Assembly (NCBI GenBank): GCA_964036045.1
Contig: OZ038384.1
Coordinates: 49,080,843-49,144,842 of the forward strand
Direction: 5' to 3'
Length of the DNA: 64,000 bases
Source: Eutreptiella sp. 'Long Island Sound 2002'
Taxonomy: Eukaryota; Euglenozoa; Euglenophyceae; Eutreptiales; Eutreptiaceae
Part shown: piece by piece, positions 21,701 to 31,806 of the stretch
How positions within the stretch are numbered: position 1 is the stretch's first letter
Layout: each line of letters opens with the position of its first letter
Made by a program: the position numbers and the translations under genes
The notes under the pieces: model-generated
Seen by the model: only the letters and a program-made list of their open reading frames with translations
The model's database searches: none
What the model was told of the DNA's origin: nothing

Positions 21701-23792
21701 GAGGCACGTGCCCGTGGCCTTCTGGAGCCGAGTCCTGGCGGAAGGCCAGAGACGGACGTGGACGCCCCGTGAAAAGGAGGCGTATGCCATCGTCATGGCT
21801 CTCAGGAAATGGGCTGGGTACATAGCCCTCCATCCCGTCACCGTCTGCACCGACCATCAGAGTCTGCAGTCGTGGCACAAGGAGCACGTGGACACCCCCT
21901 CAGGTCCCGCCTCCCGACGGGCAAGATGGCATGAGACCTTGGCCAAGTTCGACCTTACGGTTGTTTATATTCCTGGAAAGGATAACACCGTGGCGGACTG
22001 TCTCAGTAGGTGGGCCTATCCCGCCAGCAAGGGCATGCAGGATATCTCTGCCCATGGCGATGAGGCTGAGACCGCTGAAGCCAAGAGGATCATTGAAATG
22101 GAGCGCCTGATGGAGGAGGAGGATGTTAAATGCTTCGTCGTCATGGCCGCCGATGCCCCCCTCGCATCGAGGGTAAGCAGAGCGGTCAGTGTACTCGCCC
22201 CTGTGGGTGCCGCGGGCGGAAGGCCCGGTCCGGCACCCCCTGTGGGAGTGGAATCCGACAAGCACCTCTTCCCAGAGTCTTGCCTCCAGGACGACTGGAC
22301 CGACGATTACGCCAAGTCTGAGGCCTTTGCGGCCGAGTATAGGGCTGTGACCGACCCTGATGACGGGCAGAAGTGGCCAAAGGGGCTGACTGAGGAAGAT
22401 GGCAAGCTCTACCGGAATGGTAAGCTGCTAGTCCCAGAGTCCCGGGTGCTCGAGCTGTGTGAAGCTTGGCACCACCACATGCTGCACCCAGGGGTCAAGA
22501 AGCAAGCTCTTGACATGCAGCGTCGGTTCGAGATCGACCATATCGTTCTCTACACCGCCATCAAGAAGGTCAGGAAGGGTTGCTCGGTCTGTCAGGCCTG
22601 CAATCCCGACAACCGGAACGTCAAGAAGGAACCCCAATGGACCCCGGTTCCTGACCAGCCCATGGAGAGCGTGGCCATGGACGTCTTCTCCATGCCCGAA
22701 GTGCACATTGGCAAAGAGACCTTTGACTGTGTGGTTCTCTGTGTGGACCGCCACAGCGGCTACGTTGTAGCCGTTCCGGCACGCAAAAAGGGGTTGCTTG
22801 CCAAGGAAGTGGCAGTCATGATGATTCGTCATTGGCTGACCGTCTTTGACATCCCCCGCACCATTTGCAGTGACCGAGGGCCCCAGTTTACTGGTGGCTG
22901 GTTCAAGGCTATGTGTTCCCTCATGGGGATACGTCATGCCAAGAGCGTGGCCTATCTCAGCCGGTCTAACGGCCGTGCTGAAGTGGCTGGAAGGCAGCTG
23001 TTCGAGAAGCTGCGCAAGATCCACATCACCAATCCACGGCGGAACTGGTTCGAGGAGATGTGGCCTGCTCTAAAGGCCCATCATGACACCCCCACTCCGG
23101 GCGGTTTGTCCCCTCACCAGATTCTGTTTGGCAGGGACCCCCTGGGTAGGGGACTTCCCTTGTCTGGTGATGGCATGGCTATGGATGCCAAGGAGTTCTT
23201 CGCGCGGCAAGAGCAAACGGCGCGGGACATCCGCCAGCAGCTTGAGAAGGAGCATGCTGAGCGTCAGAAGTCCGCCCCGAGCTCGACAGCGCAGAAGTTC
23301 AGGGTGGGAGACCCGGTGTGGGTGATCAGACCCCGCCCCATGGGCACCCACCGCACCAAAACCTGGTTCACACCCGGCGAGGTGGTCCGCAGGATTGGTG
23401 AGGACACCTACCGCATCAAGGTGGGTCACGGACAATTCAGGGAGCGCCACGAGAGTCAACTCCGTGTGCGGGAGCCCGACCTCCGTGGCCGGCATGTGTC
23501 CCTGGACTACGCCAAACATGAGGCTGATTCGGACGACGACTATGCTGAGCAGGACGACTATACTGTCGAGAAGATCCTGGCTCAGCGTCCGAAGGCCTCG
23601 GCACCCGGAGGTCTGGAGTTCAAGGTTCGTTGGCGAGGCTATGGGCCGTCCCACGACACCTGGGAACCCGTCTCCTCGTTTGTGCCGCGGGTCAATACTC
23701 CCTTCATGGAGTACATCCGCAAAAACAAGACCAAGATCCACGTTTCGGACTTGGCAGCACTCACCCGGGCGATTGCAGCCAGGGGTGCCTGA
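18771..23792 (+). CDS. Element D Pol: protease-RT-RNase H-integrase-chromodomain
   Basis: Pol copies the element RNA and integrates it. Protease active site DTGA begins at 19218. A spacer domain lies at about 19690-20070. RT has the catalytic FVDD at 21150-21161. RNase H follows with TDASD, EKEAYAIV, TDHQSL and DNTVADCLSR. The integrase has an HHCC finger (HHHMLH then CSVCQAC). Its catalytic core has D in MDVFS, D in SDRGPQF and E in GRAEVAG, with 35 residues between the last two. A GPY/F-like stretch precedes a C-terminal chromodomain (YTVEKIL, then VRWRGYG and TWEPVSSF). The frame is uninterrupted and all catalytic residues I can check are present, so this copy may be functional. Chromodomains direct chromovirus integration to modified chromatin in known cases. 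Confidence 0.9.
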   Translation, partial: RSPCSQGPQLGRSQDGDVGSADPSRSGVYKHKGTAAGGRPGPAPSRGGGVRASEGTNPCTRPSFATKNVFDVLQDLSESIGGSPGPQLDAADGQPEPIVHDLHQSLVELLERPEILSLHAVRRVGRERQLHLKVRALCGEVEKVFDVLVDTGAQVSLVKAGLLPPECLTNSRKPVRLKVANGQYMVGGTKEAAIGLQFVNHRELSRPDLGKEILLHGSFYEAEMDWDMIVGYDFMMETDSGVLPAQASMTLYQDDQLSWLSSPEHHVECQWIHPERNQLEVAALDTEPTGPANQEYGVRPEVAHRVVADLGASDLALDAFSSGTSAHLRVCEKYWSAQDSAWKKHWGPHQGLMWIHCPRWDIPRAIAKIRKDRSKAVLVVPMGCTEEESTRHWVASLTNMTLNKVVLPAGESVYQDAKGQPMPPQRWPTEFHYVDGGLDQADTTDFVCVNRIIAEPWRQCFAVPPVDIEESDSEDPLTEEEWDLVQGYMDQPFHDWGNQREGKGQDKAWWEVDSIVSGSYDGNTFVQRVLDHMSSQDEPPGGNPPTYGDLFRGKTRDGPLGHLGRPPEPKASGVATPQVSSVVQVPGKAKAESDDCPKIKALRARLKQKYGDTFFSGKPVFPPPVRGPYGEAKIRLKQDPRVYRHREFALRGERKEAMEKILRDFIQRGWLEPCHSEWASPCFVVPKKVAGEWRLVVDYRGLNAQTQHDSYTLPLIEDMLQKQHRRRIFTVIDLKHGYHQMPLAEESRACTAMSTPLGPLQWKVMPMGVTNGNAAFQRMLENLLEPVRDCADPFVDDVIIASGDPSMSYEELLEAHERDVTRVLDLLVRHKLTGSSDKATIAVSEVVFAGHVVGNGQRKPIPGKVAAIEHWEKPKTVSELRAYLGFCNYYSGYIKMYAEYAAPMTTMLKGNREETKKGSKKALVWTEESDRAFEGMKQALLSAVGLHLVDPDRGFVLRTDASDYAIGAVLEQVLDDGRHVPVAFWSRVLAEGQRRTWTPREKEAYAIVMALRKWAGYIALHPVTVCTDHQSLQSWHKEHVDTPSGPASRRARWHETLAKFDLTVVYIPGKDNTVADCLSRWAYPASKGMQDISAHGDEAETAEAKRIIEMERLMEEEDVKCFVVMAADAPLASRVSRAVSVLAPVGAAGGRPGPAPPVGVESDKHLFPESCLQDDWTDDYAKSEAFAAEYRAVTDPDDGQKWPKGLTEEDGKLYRNGKLLVPESRVLELCEAWHHHMLHPGVKKQALDMQRRFEIDHIVLYTAIKKVRKGCSVCQACNPDNRNVKKEPQWTPVPDQPMESVAMDVFSMPEVHIGKETFDCVVLCVDRHSGYVVAVPARKKGLLAKEVAVMMIRHWLTVFDIPRTICSDRGPQFTGGWFKAMCSLMGIRHAKSVAYLSRSNGRAEVAGRQLFEKLRKIHITNPRRNWFEEMWPALKAHHDTPTPGGLSPHQILFGRDPLGRGLPLSGDGMAMDAKEFFARQEQTARDIRQQLEKEHAERQKSAPSSTAQKFRVGDPVWVIRPRPMGTHRTKTWFTPGEVVRRIGEDTYRIKVGHGQFRERHESQLRVREPDLRGRHVSLDYAKHEADSDDDYAEQDDYTVEKILAQRPKASAPGGLEFKVRWRGYGPSHDTWEPVSSFVPRVNTPFMEYIRKNKTKIHVSDLAALTRAIAARGA
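19690..20070 (+). other. Spacer domain between protease and RT (element D), methyltransferase-like, degenerate
   Basis: It shows the order LDAFSS, KYWS, a Trp, then IHCPRW, then VLVVPMG and VLPAGESVY. This parallels the domain in A, B and C, where the CPRW position reads NPPF. The missing Asn suggests loss of any methyltransferase activity in D while the fold is kept. Confidence 0.4.
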
Positions 23793-25276
23793 TCAGCGCC
23801 CTGAGCTCTCCCCTGATGTGCCTTGAGGCGCTTGTGAGGCCGACGAACCGTCCCTTACTTGCTTGCTCTCTTCCATCTTTCGGTGACAGAGTGGCCATAT
23901 ACCCCCCCCTGCTGCATCCAGAGGAGGATGGCCCCTCTTTTCTTCTATTCGTCACTCCCCCCCCTGCTGAATCCTTGGGAAACCAGGTAGGGCGACTGAC
24001 CTTCATATTTTTGAGCTCTTGGGGCCTTGAAGCCCATACGACGTTGCGCAACGGATGCCGCTGTCATCGGCATTGCGATTTTTTGGTGTGTGGTCTGGTT
24101 CCATGGCATTTGCGGAATCCAGACCAGTCGACGTGTGTCTCGAGACTATATATGCCTGAACTCAGGCGTTATCCTGTCCATCCTCCTGCATTTGCCTTAT
24201 CCTGACCGTGGCGTGGTTTGGCACTCTGTTCTGAGTGTGTTTACACGCCTATTTGCCCAAGTTGTTGCTTGTTTTTCTGCCCTCCAGGATATGTGCATCT
24301 GTATGTTAAGTGTCATCAGCCCATCGCTGAGGGATGGACTGTTTTTCACCACGAATCGGGATACCGAGGCGCCTTGAGTCGCCGTGTACATATCCTTACA
24401 GCCTGGTCCAGCCTGGACCAGTACTTGATTACAGATTCTGCTGTTTGAGTGCCCGTGATACCGTGTTGCCCTATTCGCTGTGAGGTGTGGAGATCCTGAT
24501 GGCGCCAGGCGGGAAGCCCAGTTGCCTGACTACACTCCCAGCGGTCCGCCACTGTCAGTCCCAGTGTGAGCCTACCGATTTGCAGACGCACTTGCATTCG
24601 GATGGCGGCCTCCGGTGCTCCTGACCTCGGTCAGTCTGCCTGGGAAACTGGTGGTTTGAGGAGTCGACGCCTCCGCCCACACTGCATGAGGACTCCCTCA
24701 TGTATGGCCACGCTTCGTGGTAGTAGGGCGAGGGAAAAGACGGCCTTGATGCCCGATCCCTTCAGGAGGAGTTCCCTTACGATTTGGGGTTCGTAAGGAG
24801 TTCGACTATGGCACTCTGGACTCGCGTCGTATGGATATGGACATGGTGCGCCCGAGGAAGGACCCGTGGGGACTCTCCCCAGTCGGCGGGCCTTGGGAAG
24901 CTTGGGGTAGCCTGATGGATCTTTGTGGTCGCTCTCGACTTGTGGGGCCACCTCGGCCGTCGTGTGACGCCTATGTTGGCCGTGTATGCCACTGCCACTG
25001 TGGTGGTGACCGTAGCAGCCGGCACCCGGTGCGCCTGGTATGGGTTAACGGGTCCTTTGGATGCCGAACAATCGCCGCCAGGACCCGGGACTTGGTACTT
25101 GATACTATACATGTGCTACGAGCTGTTACAGCAGCATACCTATCCCACTGTGGGATACCTATCTTACTGTGACTTACTGAAGCGAGGATGTGACACCCCC
25201 CCCCCCCTTTCAGGAAGTGGTCCTGGGTACCCGCTGCCATGCGTGGGTGTTATCGAGCCCCCCCAGGGTTTGCTCT
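23793..25276 (+). other. Element D 3' untranslated region
   Basis: About 1.5 kb between the pol stop and the polypurine tract, without a convincing gene. A C-run occurs at about 25195-25207. It may contain export or packaging signals, but I cannot point to one. Confidence 0.5.
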
Positions 25277-25287
25277 AAGGAGGGGGG
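25277..25287 (+). promoter_or_regulatory. Element D polypurine tract
   Basis: AAGGAGGGGGG directly before TGAAGCGG of the 3' LTR. It primes plus-strand synthesis in this element class. Confidence 0.9.
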
Positions 25288-28231
25288 TGAAGCGGTACCC
25301 AGAACCCCATGGCCAGGTTACGGCATACAACCGGTCTCCGGTCCACTAACCCCATGCACGGCGTGTTCTGTGCCGTGAAGCCCCGCATCGGCAACCGATG
25401 CACCGCCAGCGGAGATTTGTGTATCAGAACATCAGGAATCAACAGGGTTTTATTTTCATATTGTTTCCGTCAATTTTTATGCTTCCGTTCCGATACTCAC
25501 TGTTTTGACTGCTGGCGGTTGGTTCGCGACTTTACCGTAACCGCCAGTTTAACTGTTTATAATGGAAATTTTAACGTTATCCGTCACGAAGGCTCCAAAG
25601 TCGCCAGGAACTGCATGGATGCTTCCGCAATTTTCATAATTAATACTCGCAACCTTAATCCGAATTTTTCAGGATGTCGAAATCGGATTTTCGACTTCGA
25701 CATCCCCGCACTTGATTTGACCTCCTTCGAGTGGACCTACGTGCTTCCCTATGCACGAATCAACTTCCCTTTTATCCTGCCCTCCGTTTGTCTTAAAGAT
25801 ATGGGCAAAATAAAGTTGATTCGTGAGGCCACTTGTGAAGGTCATATCTCGTGCCGCTTGCGAGTATTGACGATAAGGAAACGTGGGATGTATTCACAAT
25901 ACTCCCGACGTAATTTAGGAAGCTTTATATGCCTTGCGTTTCCACACATGCGCGCTAGTGTAATGGATCATGGTCAAGAGGGTAGAGTTTGCGTTATAAC
26001 TCTTTGGCCATGACATTGCGTGCGTTAAGATAACTTTCGAGTGTAGCGCGCAAGTGTTGGTGTTGCATAGGAACTCTCCTTGAGTTCCTATGAGCGATTG
26101 ACACAAAGTTATGCCCTTGGAGGGGCATGACATATCGTGGTGGGAGCTACATTTTTGGGCAATATTTGGTATGTGCCATGTGTTGTGTTGCGTGCCCATT
26201 TGGCGGGCCCATTGCTCCAAGACAAGCCCGCCAATGGACCTCATATTGTGCAAGCCCCTTCTCCGTACTCCCTACGGTCAATTGCAAGCCTAACCTTCGT
26301 GAAGGGAAGCTTGTGTGGTGATCCCGAAGCGATGCGTTGGGAGCAAGGTGTGTATTTTACATTTTTCCATATTTTCATGTGCCCACTTGGGAAGCAGCGC
26401 TCGTAACCTTTCAAGGCGCCCCAAGTGGAGCACATACGTGGGATCGAAGGTCATTGGTGTCAGGTCATTGTGTTTAGAATGTTTAAGTGATTGCACGATC
26501 CAAGCCAAAGATATTATAATATAATTATGCGCCTTTCAAGGCACTTTGGTTTGTCTTTGTGCCAATTTTGCCATTTTTGGCCCGTCATGATGTCAAGTGG
26601 CGACCGTGTATTTCAACGTTGCGCTCAATTGACATCATGACCCAAGTATGATATGAGGGTACATACTTCGGTGCCCAACATATCTTGGACCCGGCGAATA
26701 GCTCCTCTTAGGCTTGGCATACCGTGGCCGCCATGTTGGCGATTTGGGACTATCCCAAATCATGGGCTCACTTGGCGACCCTGCCATTCCCAATACCGGA
26801 GGAGTTGGGCGACGCCCCAAAGATATGTTGGACACATATGACTTGACATCAATCCTATGGCACACTCCGGTCCAAGTCGGGCACGTGCCTCATTTGCCCT
26901 AACCATGAGCGTGCGCAATTTTGGCCATTTTGAGCAATTTTCCACTTTTGCTGCCCGCCGTGCCCCATGTTCTGACCTTCGTGCACGCCGGACGCATGGA
27001 CCAATGGACCATATATGACATGGGTGTTATGGGTAATGGTCCCCATGGTCCACACACCACGTGGGCGAAGCGGAGCCGCCTTCGTCAAGGCGCTAGGCCA
27101 AATTGAGTATGGGCAATTTTGCCATTTTTGCATTTGTGGACCCAATTGGGATCGTCACCACGCCGAGTGGCATGGAGATCTTTGAGAGCCAAGGGCATGG
27201 GAGTCTCTGTTGGACTCCCGGTGGATCACGGATGGAATGCCGGATCCGATCTCCAAGCCGGCGTGGAGATATACTATTGGGAGCACACTGAATTTTGGCT
27301 CATTTCAAGCAGCCAAAATGACCCAATTTTGGGACCCCAATTTCCCCCTTCCGTGTGGTCAATTGGCGGCCCCATTTCTCTAAGCCCATAGGGAGCCCGG
27401 ACCTAAATCCAGTTTGTACACTCAGATATAAGTCCTAGGTCCTGCCTCCTACCCTGTGAGCCATTGGCCTTACCTTGGCCGGGCGAGCCGCACGTGGGAA
27501 TGACACCAATCTTGGTGATTTTGGCATCATGACCCCACATGACTCATCCGTGTTGCCCTGATGCCGGGACCTCAGAGGGAACCAGGTTGGGTGAGGGCTC
27601 CAGGGAGTTCGTTCTCGAAGGGCATAGGGTCAGTTGCCTCGTCCCTACCTCTGGCGGGTCCGGACGAGGGGTCAATTTTGGAGTTTTTCAAGCTAATTTC
27701 AGTTTGGGCTGAAACAGCCCATTTTCAGCTACCAACTCCTGGGTGATAATGGCGGGGCCATATCTCTGGCTCAGAGAGGAGTTGGGACCTGCCGCTAAGG
27801 GAGCATAGGGAGCCACTGTCGGTTGGCCTTGGAGCCCCTTGGTTCCCAGGAACTCGCCTGTGGCTGTGCGGGACACCTCTCCCATTGGCAGGGTTTCAGG
27901 GTCCGGACTGAGCAGGGCATGGGTTGTGTTTGAGCCCCCGCCCCCATCAGCCACTGAGAGGGTCGGACCTGGGATTGGGATATGAGTCGGGACTGAGTGT
28001 CTATTGTCCCTTGATGCCCTTACCCCAGTCCAGTCTTAACCCCATGTGTACATATCCTGATGTGTTGCTGTATATACTTTCGTTCCCTCTTTGCAGAGTG
28101 GCAAGGATTCTGAAACGCTTTGTCACATGACAACGCATTGATGCCCTTGTGAGCGTAGTGCTTTGCCTGCCTGCTCACTTGCGTGTGTCCACCGCAGCGT
28201 CCCGTGGCCGGCCCCCCACGGGAACGCGTCA
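25288..28231 (+). repeat. Element D 3' LTR
   Basis: 2944 bp, the same length as the 5' LTR with about nine substitutions. It is flanked on the right by CTAT and then the rest of E's 3' LTR. Confidence 0.9.
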
Positions 28232-28235
28232 CTAT
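28232..28235 (+). repeat. Target-site duplication of element D, right copy
   Basis: CTAT, matching 11049-11052. Confidence 0.85.
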
Positions 28236-28800
28236 GGCGTAGCCCAACAGTGGGCCTTTTCATATGTAGGTTGAATTGGCGCAGAAACGCGTCGTGTCGG
28301 CTACGCGACGCGTTGGGGGGAGACGCGCAAAATGAGTGTTTTTGACTCAAAAATCACTTTATTTCGTTGTTTTCCCCCCAAAAACCACTGGTTGGCCCAG
28401 TTTGGGCAGGATCTCAGTGGAGATCCTGATGGCGACGCCTCGTAGCCGTCAGATTTTCTGATGGCGGCGACGCCGTCGCCTTCATTTCGTCTTCTTTTTT
28501 ATGCTATTTTATAGTATAGAATTGTTACTTATACATTGTACATGTCAACGCATTTATTTTGCATATTATTTTACATATACCTTCTCTTTGTCCATAGACG
28601 CCAGATTGTGTCCGCGGACGCTCCCCGTGGGGTGAGCAAGGATTCCAAGACCATTTACGCAACTCCAATGGTATCGAAGTTTGGAATGGACTTCATGTAG
28701 TACTTGGAGAGGTTGGGGTGATGGGTTGAAGGATTTTCAATTTTTCAATTTCAATTTGGATTTTTCTGTGGACGCACGGACATCAGCCCCACCGAAAATG
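28236..28800 (+). repeat. Element E 3' LTR, second piece
   Basis: It matches 9252-9816 of the 5' LTR. It ends at GAAAATG, lacking the CTTCA that ends the 5' copy, and is followed by GTATGGGGTACCCC, an inverted version of the sequence left of E. Confidence 0.85.
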
Positions 28801-28814
28801 GTATGGGGTACCCC

Positions 28815-29525
28815 AGTAAGAAAAAGTCACTGCCATGTCTTTCTTGGAGGGCTTGATCCAGGCTAAGCCCCCCTTAAAACCCTTTGTTGATGCTAAGACA
28901 AACTTAAGTGTTTTTATCTCTCCTTTGTAGCCTAAAGTACATTTTCTCAAAGTAACTAGGGTTGTGACCCTAGCCCCCCCATGAAGTTCACCCCTACCAC
29001 TCAACTGAGCGGAGGTACCTTCCTTCATGGAGGACATACCAAAATAAATCAGGCATTTCATGCTTGTTGGCCTTGGAGGTCAAGGCTAGTGGTCTCCCAC
29101 CCCAAGACCCCTATACTCAATTGTTTCTACCACTTATTGTGGTCCTACTTTGTAACTGTTTCTGAATTCAGTTGCTTGGCCAAGTCATATTCTGTGTGGT
29201 CCTGACATCCATGCCCCTCAGTCCTAACCAGCACCATTTCACCCAAAAGAGTGCACATGAAGTGCCTATTGCAACCTCTGAGGCAAGAGTCAGACCAATT
29301 TTCATATAAAACCTTTTGTATTATCCATTTGTGATTGAATCTATGTGCATAAACCTGCTTTGTCTATCTGCAGCCCTTCTGTGTTACACTGGATTCCAAA
29401 ACCAATCATTGATTCGATCCACATTCAGTCCTTGCTCTACTTGCTGCTTTGGTTTGGGGTTTTCAACTACAAAACCTGCAGGAATACATCAAAAGACCTA
29501 GGGCATAATTCAAGGACATCTTTCC
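28815..29525 (+). repeat. Element A 5' LTR
   Basis: 711 bp, the same length as the 3' copy and as B's 5' LTR. TATAAAA at 29305-29311 is a likely promoter. Confidence 0.9.
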
Positions 29526-29539
29526 GGTTGCAGAGACAG
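29526..29539 (+). promoter_or_regulatory. Element A primer-binding site
   Basis: GGTTGCAGAGACAG follows the LTR. In B the same site reads GGTAGCAGAGACAG and in C GGTAGCAAGAGGCAG. All resemble the complement of an initiator-Met tRNA 3' end (TGGTAGCAGAGG). The A copy carries one change. Confidence 0.5.
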
Positions 29540-29606
29540 TCCCTTGTGACCTTTTGAACCGACCCTGAGAAGAAGTGCAGAACAAAAGCTCAACAACAAG
29601 TTCATC

Positions 29607-31806
29607 ATGTCCGAGCCAAGCGTCAGGACCTGGCCTATCCGAACTGTCCAAGTACAAATGGGCAGCATAGCCCACCCAATGAGTGAACCACCGTACCGAG
29701 CTCCACATCATCTCAGTGGCGCATCTGGGTCCCAAGGAGATCCAGAACGCAGAAGGGCGGAAGAGAATAAAGGCCTTACAACCGAGGCCTTAGCAGCACA
29801 CGGTGGAGACAGCTTCAGTCACCTCCACAGACGTGTGGCTGCTTCAGTATCAAGATTAAATTGTCCAGCTTCATCCTCAACTGCCATTGAACGACCTGAG
29901 GAGTATGAGGAGCTGAAGCAGAAGATGGATGAGTACATCCTACATCAGGAGTACTACAAATCCATCCTTGGGGAAGATGGAGAGGAGCCACTGGCTGTAC
30001 ATGGATCCATACCACGTACAGACCTACGACCTAGGGTCCTACGCGCACTCGGGTCCTCCGTCCACTGCATCCCTGCCAAGACGAACAAGACCTGAGTATC
30101 CAAGACCATGTTATCCAACCCCAACGGCTCCCGAAGTGGGCCCAACACGAGTCGAAGAACAACCTCATCCAAGGCCAACCTACGGTACCCTGGATCAAAC
30201 GGCCGAGCTGTTGGCCAAATTCCTGTCTGGATCAGAAGATCCAGATGTGACGGCCTTATCGGAGGCCATTAAAGCTAAACTGGGTATTGCAGAACCCTTA
30301 CCCAAGCCTGAGTTGCCCTCTCTCTCTCCAGGGCTGAGTACCCTGGCCGAAGATCTCCAGAGATCAAGGGTCTCAAGGCTGTTGCCTAAGGTTACCTGCC
30401 CCAGCCCCTTTCACCCCCGTGCCAGGACAGTGCCTATGGCTGATCTACAGGACGTGCCTGTCACAGAGAGTGAGAGAAGAGGACTGTCAGCCCTGGCCCC
30501 TCTTGCCGGCGTGTCGCCTACAGGCCTAACTCCGGGGGTTGGGAAGACGGGCAGACCAATTGCCCAGGCGAACATCCAGCTGGAACTGCCGGAGTTCGAC
30601 CCCAAAAATCTGCCTGAATGGGCAGAAGAATTTGCAGAGTTCCTTTTGTTGACTGGCCAATCCCATGTGGATGTGGCCACCAAATGTTCACTGCTAAAAC
30701 GCCCATGCAAAAACAAATTTTTGCAGAAACAGGTCAAACAGATTGTGAAAACCTGTTCTACTTGGGCAGATGTACTCCTGAGGTTAGAGAAAACATTCCC
30801 AGTCTATGAGACTGACCTCAGCGTACGCACACAGATCGAGGAGCTACCTATGCTCCCGGAGTTTACATCCGCTGCGCGAATTTCTGAGTATGTGTGCGAC
30901 TTGGAGTACTTATTTTCGAGGATGAACGTGGGCTCCTACGGAGCCACTGAGCCCCACCTGTGGCTCATGAGTAAGATCCCCCAGCGTACGTGGGATGATT
31001 GTCGCTCCACCTCTGAGAGGAATAGCAGGACCCACTCGTACGATACACTGGTGGATCTCTTGATTGAGCTAGCTCTTGAGAGAGAGAATGACTCCCACAT
31101 GGAGAAATTCCTCAAGAAGCATTTGGGACGAGGTGGTACCCCTACCCCGGAACGTGGCGAAGGGAAGGGGCATAAAAATCCCACTAACACCAACCAGGGA
31201 GGTGGTAAAGGGAGGGGCAACCTACGTGCCATGAACGAGGTTCCAACTGATGCAGGCACACCCCCCCTGTTTTACTGCCGACCTGTCAATGACAAGGGGG
31301 GACCTTGTCATGCCTCTGACTGCGATCTCCGCAGTGGTTGTATGCTGCAGATGAAACGTCAGCAGCATACTAAAGATGGGAAGGCTGTGACCCATCGGGA
31401 CCACTTCAGGTGTACCATCACCTGCGGTTACTGTGGCAAACGTCGTCACTATGAGGACGAATGCCACATCAAGAAACGCGAGAGTGACAAACTCAAGCGT
31501 CAGGAGGCGGAGCGCCAGAAGACCCAGACGCCCGCCAGAAATCCCCCGAATGGGGATAAAGGTAAAGCAGGTGGCAAGGGGGGTGGCAAAACTGGACCCC
31601 CTAACCCCCAGAGGCGCTCATCAGCGCCTGTTGCTACACCCACTCCTGCTGCTACACCCGCTCCTGCCGCAGGTGTCCCCCAGAAGCGCCCCCAAGGGGA
31701 TAATGCTACCCCTGAGGGGAATAATTCTAAGAAGAGGCGCTTGGCCTGGATGGCCAAGTCCCTCATGGCTGCCCGGGTGGATGTGAAATTCCCTGATGAG
31801 GAATAG
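29607..31806 (+). pseudogene. Element A Gag, frameshifted
   Basis: It starts at ATG 29607 (MSEPSVRTW). A 7-nt insertion relative to B near 30021-30030 shifts the frame, and the rest reads from about 30030 to a TAG at 31804-31806. The central part (PEFDPKNLPEWAEEF onward) is the retrotransposon gag region. The C-terminal part has a Cys-rich segment and a canonical zinc knuckle CGYCGKRRHYEDEC (CX2CX4HX4C), then Lys/Gly/Pro-rich sequence. Intact length, judged from the sister copy, would be about 730 residues. Confidence 0.8.
31804..31806 (+). promoter_or_regulatory. Gag-pol boundary stop codon, likely read through (element A)
   Basis: TAG GGG GGC GGC, with pol continuing in frame. The context resembles the TAG-GGA-GG context at the murine leukaemia virus gag-pol junction, a known read-through site. 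Copy B has the same bases. Confidence 0.6.

Larger units (their letters stand above)
11053..28231 (+). mobile_element. Element D: intact Ty3/gypsy chromovirus with 2944-bp LTRs
   Basis: The LTRs at 11053-13996 and 25288-28231 are both exactly 2944 bp, begin TG and end CA, and differ at about nine positions by my reading (around 0.3 per cent). The insertion is therefore recent. The internal 11.3 kb holds gag (14448-18770) and pol (18771-23792), with no premature stop other than the gag-pol boundary codon. Pol order is protease, spacer domain, RT, RNase H, integrase, chromodomain. The primer site is self-complementary instead of tRNA-like. Target duplication is 4 bp. At 17.2 kb with nearly 3-kb LTRs it is large for a chromovirus. 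Confidence 0.9.
8866..28800 (+). mobile_element. Element E: non-autonomous LTR retrotransposon, split by element D
   Basis: The 5' LTR spans 8866-9821, a short internal region 9822-10663, and the 3' LTR is in two pieces (10664-11052 and 28236-28800). The LTR copies match over about 950 bp with roughly ten substitutions. The internal region encodes no recognisable Gag or Pol, so E depends on another element. Its polypurine tract and LTR start (AAGGAGGGGGG then TGAAGCGGTA) are identical to those of D, suggesting D-type machinery mobilises it. The outer ends are altered: the first bases of the 5' LTR and the final CTTCA of the 3' LTR are missing, and no clean target duplication is seen. Confidence 0.75.
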
